Part shown: positions 36,001 to 51,000 of the stretch, piece by piece
How positions within the stretch are numbered: position 1 is the stretch's first letter
Layout: every line of letters starts with the position of its first letter
Assembly: GCF_949628215.1 (NCBI RefSeq)
Contig: NC_134276.1
Coordinates: 67,992,233 to 68,056,232 of the forward strand
DNA from: Phalacrocorax aristotelis
Lineage: Eukaryota > Chordata > Aves > Suliformes > Phalacrocoracidae
Length of the DNA: 64,000 bases
Direction: 5' to 3'
The notes under the pieces: generated by a model
The model's database searches: none
What the model saw: the letters and a program-made list of their open reading frames with translations, nothing else
Told to the model about the DNA's origin: nothing
Translations under genes and position numbers: made by a program

Positions 36001-39000
36001 GTACAAAGAAATTAACTATCTTGGACATCTGATCTGAATTTTTAAGTAGTGATACAGCCAGATGTCTGTTGAGTTACAAGCACAGCCATAGCTTTCTAAG
36101 CAAAGAACAGAGAAGGCACCTTGTTTTGCATGTTTATTGTTTCTCATTGTCCTCTGTTTCACACAGAAACTTGTCAAATTTTCAGTGATAAACAGCCAAT
36201 ATAACAGCAGAAGGATTAATTATTGTTGATTTTTGTTTCCAGAAAACAGTAAACTCTTGAGTTTAATTGTTAAATTGTAATTAATCTCTTCCTTCCCTGT
36301 GAAAATGAAGTTATGGAGTTAATGCCTATGAGGACTCCAGTCGTCTATTTCTGCACTTAGTTTTGTACAGCAAATACAGCTGTAATACCAGTTTCCTCAG
36401 CTAAATGCATTTTTATCCTGACATAGTCTATGTGGATGGCATCGTAGTTACTCTAATGACCTCTGGAAACAGTCAGTAAGGTTGTGGGCATCAGTGGTTT
36501 GTCCTCTGAAATCCAAGTGGACTGGAAGGGAATAAAGTTCTTTCTGCTAGGGTTTTTTGTTGGAGAGTAACAAATGGCTATGGGGGGATTTTGAGAGTAG
36601 CCCAGAATGGTTTGGATTTAGGCTGATGATATGAAGAGGGAAGGCTCCCCTTCTACAGTTGTGCTGAGCCTCTTGCACTGCATTTTGATGTGGAGGCTTA
36701 ATGGTTTGTTTTAGAGGAACTGTCTTATACTGGTGGTGGTAGAGGTGGTTTCAGTATGAGACACTAACTACAGTTGTTAGATGTGCCTCCACTCTGTCTC
36801 AGATACACTTGTATTTAAATGGACAGGATAGTGACAGTTCTCAGTGTTTCTCGGCCCCTTTTAATAGTAATTTCCATATGCTAGAATACCTTGAGAAATT
36901 TTTCAGATGTACTTTGAATGAACATTTATTTTTTTAATAGCCCCAAGATGTCATATTTTCTCTTTAAATTGTTCACTTTGCTTACACATTTTCCTCCTTA
37001 TATTAGTCTAAAACATAGTTATCTGATTATACTAGCCTAAAATGAGAGTTAGTGCAGTCTGTAGTCCCACACAAGAAGTCCTGTGCAAAACAAGAAGAGG
37101 ATGAGTATTTACTGTGAGGAATGTCCGTATCCTTTTAGCTACAAGAATTCTGGAACTTGCTATGTGTACCTGTTAAACATTGGCACTTTTATGGGCTTGT
37201 AAGTGTTAAATAAAAGTTTTCCTATGTTAGCTATATGTGTTCCCATGAACCAGTAATGGCATGTGGATTGGAAACATAAGAGAAAGAATAGCATGGACCT
37301 GTCACTGTTTACATTTTTGATATGGAATATTTGTTTAAAAATACAGTTCGTTGGAATGAACCAAGATATTTCCTTTTAATCTTATGCATTTTTAGTATGC
37401 TCATTGCCTTGATCTCCTGATGCTAGATTGCTAGCTGATGTTTGAAAAGGAACATGCACCTCTAGACATTTCTAATTATATATATAATATTAAATCTTAG
37501 GGTTCTGGTGTGTAGATAATATATTATTTTCTGTAAATAACAGTTTCAGTTCCAGCTACTCTGAATGAGTTCTCACGGACAACATACACCGTCCTGTGAT
37601 TATGGTCTCTATTTTGAATTTGGCCTATTAAATGTTTTTAAAATTTTTTTTCTTCATTTTAAGAGTGAACCGTGACCTGTTTCTGTCTACATTTTTCAGT
37701 TTGCATTTCCAGTTGGACTTGTCTCGTTTTGTTTTAGGTTTGGTTTGGGTTTTTTTGTTTTTGTTTGGGTGGGTTTGTTTTTGGTTTTGTTTTTCAAAAC
37801 ATGGACTTCACTTTGAGCCTGCCAATGATTCTGTAAAGTAAATTTAAATGTTTTCTCAATCATGGAATAAAGTTGATTTGACAGATCTTTTTTCAGACTT
37901 TTGCTTTTCTTGGTTTCATGTAAACCATGAGGAATGAGTTCTAGCTTACTACTAGAGTTCCTTTGTTGCCATTGCTAATTGCTTTGCAACTCACTTCACT
38001 AACATATTTTTAAAATATTTTTCTGTAGCAAAATGATGGCTGTCACACTGTATCCTTGTCTGGGCATGTTGGTTTTAGTAGTTTACCTGATCAACTGGTT
38101 AAAAAATCCATCGAGCAGGGCTTCTGCTTCAACATTCTTTGCATTGGTGAGTAGTATCTGGGTGGTTTAAGGCTTTAGTAGTATACCCATTCTTAGGAAG
38201 TGACTAAAATTTAAATCCAGTTGCAATGTTAAACTTTCTTCGATGTTAAACATGAACTATCATACCACCCCTTCCCCCAGCTTTGCTTATTTGTATCCAT
38301 CCTTTGTTTTTATATATTGGCGTTTTCATAAACAATATGAAGACCAAAAATGTTGAAAATGGATGCCATGCATTTATTTATGGGCAGCTTCTTGGATTCT
38401 TTTGAGTAAACAGGGGTACACTCAATTTTTACTGTAACAAAGAGCTTCGGATCAAAACATCCTAAAATTCCAAGGTGGTGCTGCCGAAGTATGTCGATAC
38501 TCATCAAAATGTTTGCTCTAGTGTTTTACCCTTATTCATAAAAACACTGTGTTGAACCCCATGGTTTCACAGCTAGTTACTTAGCTTTTTAAAATCTGTA
38601 GGAAATTAGTTTGTACTTTTAAAGAAACCAATGTGTCAAGAGACTGTTCTGCTTATTACTCGTTAACACATAACTGTCTCTTATCTGTATGAAAAAAGGA
38701 ACTACAGGATATTTAGTGTTCAATATGAAAAAGGAATGCAGGCGACCCTTTGGCTTGGAGAAATCAGTTGACAAGTTTTTGCGTAAATTTGTTGAGTTGC
38801 TGTGATAACATTTTCTGTGCTTAGCAGGTATTTATTTGATGTGCAAAATGTCCTCCCCAACCCTTCTGTTTGGCTTTAGGTGAAACTGGAATTGGGAAAT
38901 CAACCTTGATCAACAGTTTGTTTAACACCAGTTTTGATGACCCTGTGTCAGCGCATTTTCTGCCAAATGTGGGACTTAGAGCCCAGACTTATGAACTCCA

Positions 39001-42000
39001 AGAAAGTAATGTTCTTTTGAAGCTGACGATTGTAAATACAGTGGGATTTGGTGACCAGATAAACAAAGAAGATAGGTAAGTGCCCTCTTGGTGCTGTGGT
39101 ATGCAGAAGTTTTGGTCTTCACTTGCAAGTTGGTTTTTCTTGGGGCTTTCTTCCAACCTGTGATACTGTGATTTGTCTTACATATGTTCCAAATGTTTGG
39201 TTAACTGTGTTCTCTGTGTACCAAAGTAAACATGGTTTTTTTTCTGGTCTAGGAAATTATTTGAGAAATCATATGGACTCTGCCCCTTTCTTTGTGATAC
39301 AATCTTTTATAAATGTATGTAAATAAAATGTGCATAAAATAGTGACCAGAGTTTCTTCTGGGGTGGAGGAAAGCAGATAGAAGGTCAACAGGAGACTTTT
39401 AAAACAACCAAACAGGTTATAAGGTACTGTAGATTACATAGGGTAGATCTATAGGGTTTTTAACAATTTTATTGGAACATATTGAAGACCTTAAACTGGA
39501 AGGAACATCGCGTGGGTTACTGAGGGGCTTTGGTTTTTATGTTGGACAGCTTAATCCAAAGATGTAGAGGTGCCACGCTAGTGTCTTTCAGAACTTTTTT
39601 TTGAGCCTGATTTTATTAATTGAAGATTTTAAAATACTGAACTGTCTCTCAGCAGATTTTGTTTCTGTCACCTTTACTGTAAAGAATTTTATCAATCCTT
39701 TGTTCTATATGAGTGCCTAAATGGTGGTAATTATAGATGAAAGTTAGAGAGTCGCATTAAGGTTATTGTGAGAGCTATGGTTTATGGTATGACTGGAAAA
39801 TAGCTACTGCTAGTGACTTGGATTAATGAGATGCAAGTAGCTATTAGTATAGACATTAGACTTTTTGATGTGTGGTATAGGAGCTTTCTTTTAATCTTGC
39901 AACAGCTACTTCTGAATTTTGATAGCATCTGATCTGGCTTATAAACTTTGTGTAGTAGCAGAAATGTAAGGGCACACTGCTTGTACATACAGCAACACTT
40001 TCTTTTAGAAAGCAGATTATAATCTGGTTTTAAGTAGGATAAAGTATACTTAACTGTACTTACTGCAAATGAGATTTATATTCTTCTCTTACATTCCTCC
40101 TTTTCAATTTTTGTCTATTGTTTAAGAGCTCTCTCATGTACAGTACTTCATCTTCAGAAGATAAAGGAGGTCCTATTTCTTGGCGCTGGTAATTGCATGT
40201 TCTTTCTTTTCTTGTATTGTGTCTAGTTTCTTGTATCTTCCTTGTATCTGAGAGTCCTGCAGTTGCACGGCTTGATTGCAAAAATTTATAAAACATCGTG
40301 TGGGAAGATCGGTTATAATCATAACTAACTTTATGTAGCTTTTTTTCACTAATAGTAGTTAGGAAATATTTTATCTGTATTAGGCACACAATTCTTTTTT
40401 GAGTAGCCTTTCAGAAGTTAAAATTACTCTGTACCTTTAATTTTGTGCTGTAGTGGGTAGATACTTGAGCAGCCTTTTCACATGTAAAGCAAAAATCCAC
40501 AAAACAATGCAGGAGGAATCCCTTTCTTAGTCTGGCTCTTTTTAGGAGTGGCTAATCTCTGGTTGTTGAATTTTATTTCTTACAGCTATCAGCCAATAGT
40601 GGATTATATAGATGCACAATTTGAAGCCTATCTGCAGGAAGAACTGAAAATTAAACGTTCTTTATTTAGCTACCATGATACTCGCATCCATGTCTGCCTC
40701 TATTTCATTTCACCTACAGGCCATTCCCTAAAAACCCTAGATTTGTTAACCATGAAAAGCCTAGACAGCAAGGTAAGCCTTTGAAACAGGGGTCTAAGAA
40801 TTTGTCTTATTTTCTGAAGCATCTTGCAGCTTTTAGATCCTCTACCACCTTTCAGTTCTGTATCTGTGTGTTTGGTTGTGGGATGTTTTTTGGTACTGGT
40901 ATACCTTAAGTTCAGAATAAATTGGGTCCACAAATAGCTTGCAGTTCATTATCTGTTTATTTACAAATCAGAAGGAGAGAGTGTGACATCCGGCAAGAAA
41001 GTTGAAAAAAGAAGGACAATGAGGTCTAAAAAAGAAAAGAGAAACACTCCAACATTACTTTAACAAACTGTTAATATCTTATTGTGATTCGATAGGATAC
41101 CCTCCATGAATGCTGTAATATTTCTAATTAAGGTTGTTTCTAGTTCGCTGTCAAGTTTTGGGACTGCTGGAAATTTGGCATATAAAAAGCTTTGCAGCAC
41201 TGTGAAGATCTTTGTTATAGATAACTGAAGAGGCAAGTGCTGTGAACAGAGCACCCTGCCAGCACAGCTTTTTCTAAGATAGACTGCATTAGTGTTTTAA
41301 ACTTCACATCTTGATTTGTTCTGAAAGCTTTAAAATAGCAGTTTCTAGTGAGATTACTTGTGCTTTCTAAATTCTTAACTTTCTTCCTGTAGTGGGGCTG
41401 TGTGGACTGGATGAAGCTAAATGTTTAACCCATTTTTAAGAAACCTTACATCATTTGGGTTTACTTTGTTGAAATTCTGAGAAATTTGAAAACTTAAATG
41501 TATTTGCTATTCCTCTAGCACTTTTCCTTTTGTGTTGCTAGAGCCTCTCCTGCTGAATTTTCTTTCTGTATTTTCTTGTTCGTGAGATTTTTCTTCAAGA
41601 TAACAAGGGTCAAATCAGCTGAATATTCCACATTTGTGATTGATTAGCACATTTGATATTTTTAAAATTTTGTTTGTGGACATATTTTGCATTTTGATCT
41701 TTCTCAATTGCATAGAGCAAGTCAGGGGGAGGTATGGTGGGACAAAGGTAGGGGAGAGCAGAGCTACTTCCTGCTATGGTGTTGGTTTGTGGCGGATTAA
41801 AATGTTTGTGAAACTACTCTGTAATATGCACTGATAGTTAAAGAGTCTTGATACTAGAAAATGGGACAGTTTCATGGAGCATATTGTTCTGCTGAGTTTT
41901 GAAGTTGTGATGCCGTGAAAAAGAGTTGGAGGTTGTGTTAAACCAAAAAATACTTGGTTTCTAGGTTGTGCCTTCTATAACTGACCTCCCTTTAAAACAG

Positions 42001-45000
42001 TGTTTATTCCAAAAGAAAAGGAAATAAATCCATGAGTCCCAGCATCCTGAGAAAATATTTTTCCATCAGGATAAAACGAAAGTAATTCTGCTTTGGGGGA
42101 TTTTAGCTTCTAGGTACCTACTCTAAATATTTTTGGTTCTGCTTTGGCTGAGAGAGAACATGAATGGCATGCAACTTTGTTGCTTTATCCCTTTGCAGTG
42201 GATTCCACTTTCTGATCTTAGTACAGAAACATACGTATACATACACACACTCTCACAAAAAGTATATAACTTACTTTGCTTTCCATCTCATTGTGGAATA
42301 TGTTTGTGATGCTCTTCAGTGCTTCATTCTCCTAGTGGACAATTCCGAACTTGGTATTTCCCAGGATGTAGAAGCCCCTGGGTGCATTCGCCAGGTGCAG
42401 GATTCCATAAAGAGGAGGTGCTACAGCAACATGCATACATCCAGTGTATAAATCTATGTCAAAAGTTGTCTTCAGTTTCTTCTTAAATCCACCATAGTGT
42501 ACACTGTTATGCTTTTGTTATGGTCTGCTTGGTACAAAACAAGAGCAGATTGCGCAGCTTGGATGTAAAGAGGATTCTTAAAATAGGAGAGCGTCATCCT
42601 GTACTCTCTTTAAAATCCTGGGAGAAAAACCCAGATGTATCTGTTGGCAATTAATTTTTCTGTCTTGCTTATAAGTTGGATGACTTGCTAAGAACTTGGC
42701 ATCTGGCTTTTAGACATTGGAAAGTCCTGTAGTTTTGCTTAGGACTGAATAACTACAGACCAGCCAGGTTTCATTCACAGATTAAGGGAATCTTCTTCAG
42801 CATGCTTTCTTCCTGGGAACTAGTGATTATTCGAGTAATAAATCTGCATTTTTAAGTAATTCTTGCAGAATTATATACAGATTACTTTTGAGTCAGGAAA
42901 TGAAATGAGTGACCCTTGCAGGGTTTGAGTTTGGATCTTGGCTTTTTTTTTTCTTTGAAAAGAATCTTTGGAAATTTTTTATTTGATTCATAGTGATACA
43001 TTTAATCAAACTGCAAGGTATCAACCAGTAATAATTTCAAGTATATGTATTTTTTTTTCCTTCTCTGTAGCATAAAGGGGCAACAGATGTTTTGTAATCA
43101 ATGTAAGGTGTTACATGAAAATCTTAGTTTGGAGTAAGAGCTTGTTTTCTAATTGGGATGGGGAGGGAAGCGACACTTTGCATTTCAGGCAGAAGGATGA
43201 TCGGAGGGCTGAATTTGGTACTAGCAAACAGAAGTAATGTGCATAGATAAAGTTTATCCTCCTGACTTTATATGGTCATTCTGCATTGCTGTTGAATGAG
43301 GCTGCCTCAGCTGCTTCTTCCCACTGTGCATGCTTAAGTGTTTTGGGCATTCATCCCTGGATGAGGGAACTGATTTAAATTGAAAGCTAGAAATTTTTGC
43401 TTGGTTATGGAACTGATCAAGCTGAAAAGTAAACTGTGTCCTTGGACAGCTGTGCAGATTTTAGTTCTACCTAGCAATGAGCAGCTGCAGGCAAGGGGAA
43501 GGGCAGGACTGTTGGTTTTATTGCAAGTGTAGACTTCTTATGTGGTGGTAAAGTGATTCTGTATTAATGGCCTATAGCTTTGTAGCCAAACTGTTTTGTA
43601 GTTGTTGAGAGTTGTAGCTGGGGAAGAGGCTGGAAGGGAGTCCGTTGGTTTCCAAGTGAGTAGTAGGATCAGAGGGAGCAGTGAGGGTTGGGGCACATCT
43701 CTGTGAGGTCCAAATCAATACAATTTAAGTCTGTTGTTAGTACAAATGTTTGCTTTCAATTAATGTTATTCTTGGATGAAAGTACCAAGATACTTGTTTT
43801 CAAGTAAGCCTTAAATGCTGCAAATAGAAATTAATTTTAACAGATTAAACAAAGATAACTTTTTTTTTGTTGCTTATCCAAAGCCAGAGTAGTATTGCTT
43901 TTAAATTTTAATACAATGGTTGTGATTTAACGTCAATGTTGATAGCTGTAATCACAGTTTCTGGTGATTTTGCTTTTCTTTTGTTACTGGTCTCCTCAGT
44001 AGTCTTTCTCTGCTATTCCTTATCTAAGAATTTCTCTCCTAATTAACGAGTGCTTGAAAAACTTTCATACTGAAAAGACAGAGTAAGGGTTAATTCTGAG
44101 GACCCTGCGTTCCATCCATTTTAAAGCTATATGACAGAAAACCTAATCTGATTGGAGCTGGGAATTGCTCCTAGGTGTAATAGATTGTTTATACAGTTCT
44201 AAATTAACTCAGTTATCTAAAAAAAAAATCCTAGCATTTTATTTGATTTTAGATATGTTACCCCATATGTGCTTAGGTTGCATATGCTACACAGTTAAGG
44301 ACTATCATTGGGTAATCTTAGAAGTCATACTTTGGAGTTGGCATGCTTTTTTTTCATTTGCACATTTTGTGTAACACAGAAGACTTATTTTAAAAACATC
44401 CATTTTGAATCCATTCTTGAGATTCCATGCTTAGGCATTTCCATTCAGACAGAATATTCAGAAGAATAAAAAGAGAGTGTGTGTGTGTTTTTTCTTTTTT
44501 TTTCCCCCTTCCTCCTTCCTTTTTGCATCTTGCATCATGGAAAACTTGTCTTCTGAAATCTGGAAGAATTTTTTGTTTTGTTCTTCCAAAATATTTGGAC
44601 ATTGGCATTAATTCTTTGTATCTAGTTCTGAAAAATGCATATTTTGGGAGCGGTGATAGTATTTTTAAGAAAAATTTGGCATCTACTACTTTCCAAAGTT
44701 ACTGTCATAACTATTTTAGGAAGCAGGGTAGTTTGTCCTAGCAGCACTGAATTTTAAGTTCTGAATAATTAGTGTAAACACTGGTAAGCAAGATTCTTCA
44801 GTCTTTGTCATTCCTCTGCTTGAAGCAGGTCTTTGAGAAACTCTGCTGCAGTGGTGAGGTGAACAAGATGTTGTAGCTGAAGGGAACCCAAGGAAGAGGC
44901 CCTGGGGTTAGGCAGGGTTTGGTAGCCAGCTTCCTTTTCTTTGTGTATTTAAACTGTCAACTTTTATTTAACACCTGAACCATGTCCCTAGGTGCTGTAA

Positions 45001-48000
45001 ACTAAAACAATCTATTTTTTAGCAGAGATCTAAATAATTAATGTCATTTAGTTAATAAGTAGGCATTGCTGTTCTTTTGAGTGTTTCACTGTATGAGACT
45101 GCCTTCCTTGTTCTTTTCTCAGAACCAATTAATTTTAGCGGAGTATATGAAATAATCTTGTTATTTTGTTAAATTATGCCAGTGAATGTATTTTTCATGG
45201 TTTGTGAAGCTTTGATGGAGAAGTTTGGGCTGTGGGAAAGTTGTAAAGAGCTTATCACCAAATAATCTATAAAAGATGTCACCTCAAAATTGAAGTCTTA
45301 CACATTTCATATAATTTGTATCATTAATAGGTGAACATTATACCAATTATAGGCAAAGCAGACAGCATTTCTAAAACCCAACTACAGAAGTTCAAAAGCA
45401 AAATCATGAGTGAATTAGTTAGTAATGGCATCCACATATACCAGTTTCCAGCTGATGATGAAGCCGTTTCTGAAATTAATACCATCATGAATGTAAGTAA
45501 ATGACAAAACCGTTAATATTTCAGTACTAAAACATCACTCTCTAATGCCAATTCATGCCTGTTCTTCCACCATTATCTCTAGGCTTATGGGTTTGTATGT
45601 AACAAGTTTGTTTATTTTTCTCTCCTTAAAAAGCTTGTGGTGTGGTTTTTGTTTTGTTTTTCTTACTTGCAAATCTCCTGTGTCCCTCTGCTGTTGATAC
45701 CACTTGTTTTAGGGTTTTTTTTTTCTTTTCTGGCTTAGCCACAGAAAATAGGTTCTCACTCATAAACACTTTTTCTGATTTCTGGATAGTTACTAACAAT
45801 AATTACTAACATAGGTGGATAGATTGGCTTCCTTCTTTTCGTCAGCAAATACTACCTTACATGTGTTAGGGAAGATATTCAAGTGCCTCATTTCTCCAGT
45901 TTTCTCTGGCCTTTATGAGAGCATGTCTTCCATCTGCTTTTTTCCCTTAATTTAGTATTTTAATTTGAAATTAGGACAAATTTTCCCTGGGGATTAAAAA
46001 GTCAGATATAATTCTGGCTTTTTTACTATTGTCCTCAGATTCTTCCAGGAGTATCTGCCAGCTTCACCTAAGCAAGTGCAGCTAGACAGCTTTGCTTTGT
46101 GCTCTCTGTCTGTATTTGCTGTTCATGTGCATACGTTTGTAGATGCACACGAACATGTGTTTGCATGTACTGGGGTTTGAAAGTAGGAAGGAGGAGCCGG
46201 TATGCCCGAGTGTATGGCTCTGCAGTCCCAACCACTGCCACTAGTGCCAGGGAGTGAGGATGTGCAGACTGTCATTCAGTAACAGGCCCTTCTGCTATGG
46301 GGGAAGGTGGTGGTCTGGTACTTAGCCCTTTCATTCTCTGCTAGTGAATTATCTTCAGTTAATATTTTCTTTTTATTTGGTCAGTTGTTTTGGGTCAGCA
46401 CACAGACAGTCAGTACCCAGCCTGTATTTGTGGCCATTTGGCCAAGTTCACAGCAGTAACCATACCTCGGGTTCAAACCTGTGATAGTCTCATGACTGTT
46501 ACTGGGGATACGAACTCTGGCTGAATGTGGATCAGAGGGCTGTGTCCTACAGTGGTTTTGTATTTACTGCTGATACTCTTCCTAATGCAGCTCAGGATGT
46601 AATTGGCCACCTTTGCCACTGGGGCAAACCTGCTGAATCAGGTCCAACTTGTCCACCAGGAACCTTACGTCTTTTTTTTGCACAGTGCCTTTCCAGCCAG
46701 TCAGCCCCCAGCATGTGCTGGAGCATGGGATTATTCTTCCTGATGTGCAGGACTTGGCATTGCTCTGGTTTAACTTAATGAGATTCCTGTTGGCCCATTT
46801 CTCCAGCCTGTCGAGGTCTCTCTGAATTGGCAACACTTCCATCAGGTCTGTCAACCACTCTTCCCGGTTTTGTTATTGTTAGATTGACTTTTGTATCAGT
46901 AGTTTGACTAGCTACAGATCTCTTCAAAGTGGCTTTTGGTTTGAAGCTGCCTGTTGGCTTTTCCTGAAATGGTGTTTTTTCCCCCTAATTTATTTCTGAA
47001 GTGTTTGCTTTTCAGTTCTGACATGAGAATGCTGAGAGATGAGACTGTATTGGTGTGACTTTTACAGGGGCATTTGCCATTTGCCGTAGTAGGAAGTACT
47101 GAAGAGGTGAAAATTGGAAACAGAATGGTGAGAGCTCGTCAGTACCCTTGGGGCGTTGTAGAAGGTAAATGAATTCTCAGAGGTATTTTTACAAGATTTT
47201 TGTTGTTTTTGTTGAAATATAAAATTAATCAGTACTAAAAGGGGCTGGTATTATCCACAGATGCTGTATTGATTGTGTTTTGGATCAATAGTTTAAGGAG
47301 TTTAGCAATTAATACTTGAGGTGTGCGCTAACTGGTAGTTTCATCAGCACTGACGCATCCCTGGAATCAAGCTATGAGATGCTGTATGTAATATTTGGGT
47401 AGGTTATTATGGTACCTCTAGCACTACCAAATTTCAACGTCTTAGGCTTGTCAGTAAAGAAGAGGGGCAAAAAAGAAAGAAATTTATCATTGTTCAACTC
47501 AAACAGGAAATCAGGATGTGTTGGAACATGCGCACCAGTACTTGCAGTTAGTGCTTTGATGTGTATATTAGAAATTATAAGGATGTATAAGAGGTATAAT
47601 AAACAATGAGATACATTTTCCTGGAAGTATAATTAGTAAACAAAATAAAGGCATCTCAGTGCTATTTAAAATATATTTTGACATTTTTGCTACTTGTGCA
47701 TAATAATAAAATCTTCCTCTTTTAACTGATCAGTTGAAAATGAGAACCACTGTGACTTTGTAAAGCTTCGTGAGATGCTTATTTGCACAAATATGGAAGA
47801 CTTAAGAGAGCAGACTCATGCACAACATTATGAGTTGTACAGACGCTGCAGACTGGAAGAGATGGGTTTCAGAGACATTGGCCCTGAGAACAAACCAGTC
47901 AGGTAAAGGACTTCATGTGCAACACTTGCTGTCAGCATCCATTCACTTCACATTTGACTGTATCAACACAATACAGAGCAGGGTTCATACATAGAATAGG

Positions 48001-51000
48001 TTTTTGAAGGGGAAAAGAATTGGGTTTTTTCATCAGAGTAAGTATGTAGCTGTTAATTCAGATATCTTCATGGAGAAGTATATGGGATTATATGAGCGTT
48101 GCATTTAAAGGCATGCAAGCTAGTTGTATTCTGAAACCTTTCTCTTTTAGAATTAACCTGGGGATTTTAATTTTTGTCCTGGGGAATGTCAGTTTTCTAC
48201 AGGTACATGGACTTTATGCCTTTAAAATAATTTTTGCTATATAGTAGCATGCTGTTTTACTTTCTCCCTTAATAATGTCTGATTCTGAACAATGGTTTGG
48301 TTGGACTCAAAGTTCAGAAGTAACTGAAGCAAACAGTTTTACAAAACACTGTTGGCTTCCCACATGATCTACCATAACAACAAATGTCTAGCCTTTTCAG
48401 GTGAAGAAATCTCTTGCTAGACTGTAGGAAGTTAATAGAGGATTCCAAAGGAAAGTTGAGCAGAGAGTTAGAGACACTCAGCTGTTTCATGTAGTAAAGC
48501 TGCCTTCTGCAGGAGGAGGTATTTTCAATTTTTATATCTTTTCTTTCCAATTGTTTTGTCTCCCTCTTCCAACTTCCATTGGTTGTTTTATGCATGGGGC
48601 TGCATTTTTTAAGTGGTTAGAATCCTGATGGTGAAGAACAAATGCTTCAGTTGGTGTTCAAGTCTTCACAGTTGAGCAAAGTGCTATTACTGCATAGTCA
48701 TGACGGGAATTACTGACTTAAACGGGAGATGAAAATGAAATACAACTTTGCATTAAAACCAGTTTCTAGTGCTTTGAACCAACTGGTTTGTTTACTTCTT
48801 TTTAGTTAGTGATCAGACTGTCTTTACCCATTCTGTTCTGGTAAAAAGAAATGGCTTCCCTCCAAATAGTTGGGTTTAGCGGCTTAAATGCTTTGCTTTC
48901 ACCTGTACTTGTGCAGAAGTTCTAAGGCAGTTGCAGTTACTGTAACTCGCAGAGTGTCACTAGAGTAGCATGTCTTCCACTTTGACTCAGTCTAACTTAT
49001 ATATTGTTCAAACAATAATAATTGAATAAGATTAACATGGCCAAAGATAATGTTGGATGTGCCTGCTTCTTTCTGAAGTCTTAATGTCAAGGCACATTTA
49101 AAGATTAGTTTTCATTTAGATGATCTTTAGCTGACCATGGATCACAGCGGTCTCTTGACACATTTCTCTTTACAAGAAGGAAATATATAATTTTCATAAA
49201 TAGAGTACCAAAGGTGGTTGAGGTTCAAAACCAGCTGAAACTGACCACAGACTTCTCATTGGGTTTAAGAATATACACTAACAGTTGATATTTTCTTGTC
49301 TTTGCCTAGGGAAAGGTTTTTTTAGAGATTTGTTCACGGCAATATTGACTGCAGTACCTTTGGCTTTTCTGAACTTGAATTTCATAATGTACAGCCGTCT
49401 CAAGATAAGAGTTAAATTATAAAAATGATCATCCACAGAACTGTGTTCTTCCGAAAACACAAAAATTGTCTTTGTAAACCCCCTAAACAGTTTTCATTTT
49501 ATGAATTGTGTAAAGTGGCAGGTTTGTATCAGAATGTGATAGTATTTTACACTTCAGAAGTTGGTTTAGAATTGGATTGCTTTGTGGAGATCCAGAAAAG
49601 TTAAGTTCCCTCTGGTGTGTAGTTTTTATGTATGGCCCCCTAAATGTCAGTTTATTGAGGGCTTTGTGGCAAGACAATACACTTCATAATTAGTTTTGGT
49701 AAATCACATCTATTGAAGACATCATTGTTTTGGAAGCGTGAGAATAGGTATTCCATAAGAATCTAGTAAAATGAACTTTTTCCCAGATTTACTGTGACAG
49801 GAAGAGAAAAGTGGGACTGGATCTAGGACATGTGGTTGTCCCTCAGTTATGTGGCATAGTGAATGACACTGAGGTCTGAAAGAGAAGGCATTTAGTCTTT
49901 TGGGAGAGGCTTTTTATAATATCGTAAAAAAGTGAATTTAAAGGATCTGTGTGTAATGTAATTAGCTACTGAGGAAACGATAAAAAGTGTCATCCTCATC
50001 AGTGTAATAGAAAACATCTCTTTCTGTAGAGGAAGTTCAGTGCTTCCCATTTTCCTGACTTGTAAATTTTAATATCTTTCAGAATAGGGACTATATCCTG
50101 TTCTAGGCAAAATTGTGTTACTAAATTGTCATCATCTTTGTCCTTAAAGATGTTTACAATATATACACATGGACTCTAGAAGCTGTACTTTTAAAGTATA
50201 GTTAATATTGCATAGCAGTATATGACTGATGATTAAAATTTCATGCTGCTTGTGTAAATAATGATGAAAATGCATGTTGAGAAGTCATATTTTGTGCCTA
50301 TGATGTAGCTGTCTACATAGTAAATTTGATAATCTGAATTGGGTTATTTTATGTAAATTTAGACAATTTCTGCTAGAATTGAACAACTGGCTGATTTTAC
50401 TGCACTGGGGTTTGTAGCATTTGAACACTTGAGTAGCTAACATGCCCTGCTTTTGGCACATTGTGAAGAAGCTGCCTGTGAAGTTCCTGTATCTCTCTTT
50501 TGGATTTAAAAGTACAACAGTAGTTTACTCATCCAAAATTGTATGCTGCTGCAAAGCAAACCCAGTAATTCTTGGATTTTCAGCTGTGGGTTTTCAGATG
50601 TGGGCAGACATCTGTAAAGGCTTTCACTCTTATGTGTGAAAAACCATGTTGGAAATATTTATTTTTTTTATGGGAGATATGGAAAGAGATGGTTTCAGCA
50701 CACAATGGAAAAATATATTTGCATCTTTATTACTAGGTGTGAGGAGGTAAAATAAAGATAGTAGTAGCCTGAAGTGACTGTCTTGTGTACGCTTTTAAAA
50801 ATACCTATTCCTTAATCCTGTATTTTTTGTGAATTTGTGTCATAACTTTTTGTTTATTTGCAATTGTATTCTAAGAATTAACTTTTTCATTAACCAGATT
50901 TCCAGGGAAAATCAAGTTTACATGATCAGTCTGTTAGTGTCTCCCTAATAACTTATGAACTAATTGTCCATTTTCATACTTCAGTAAAGGGTTGGATACT

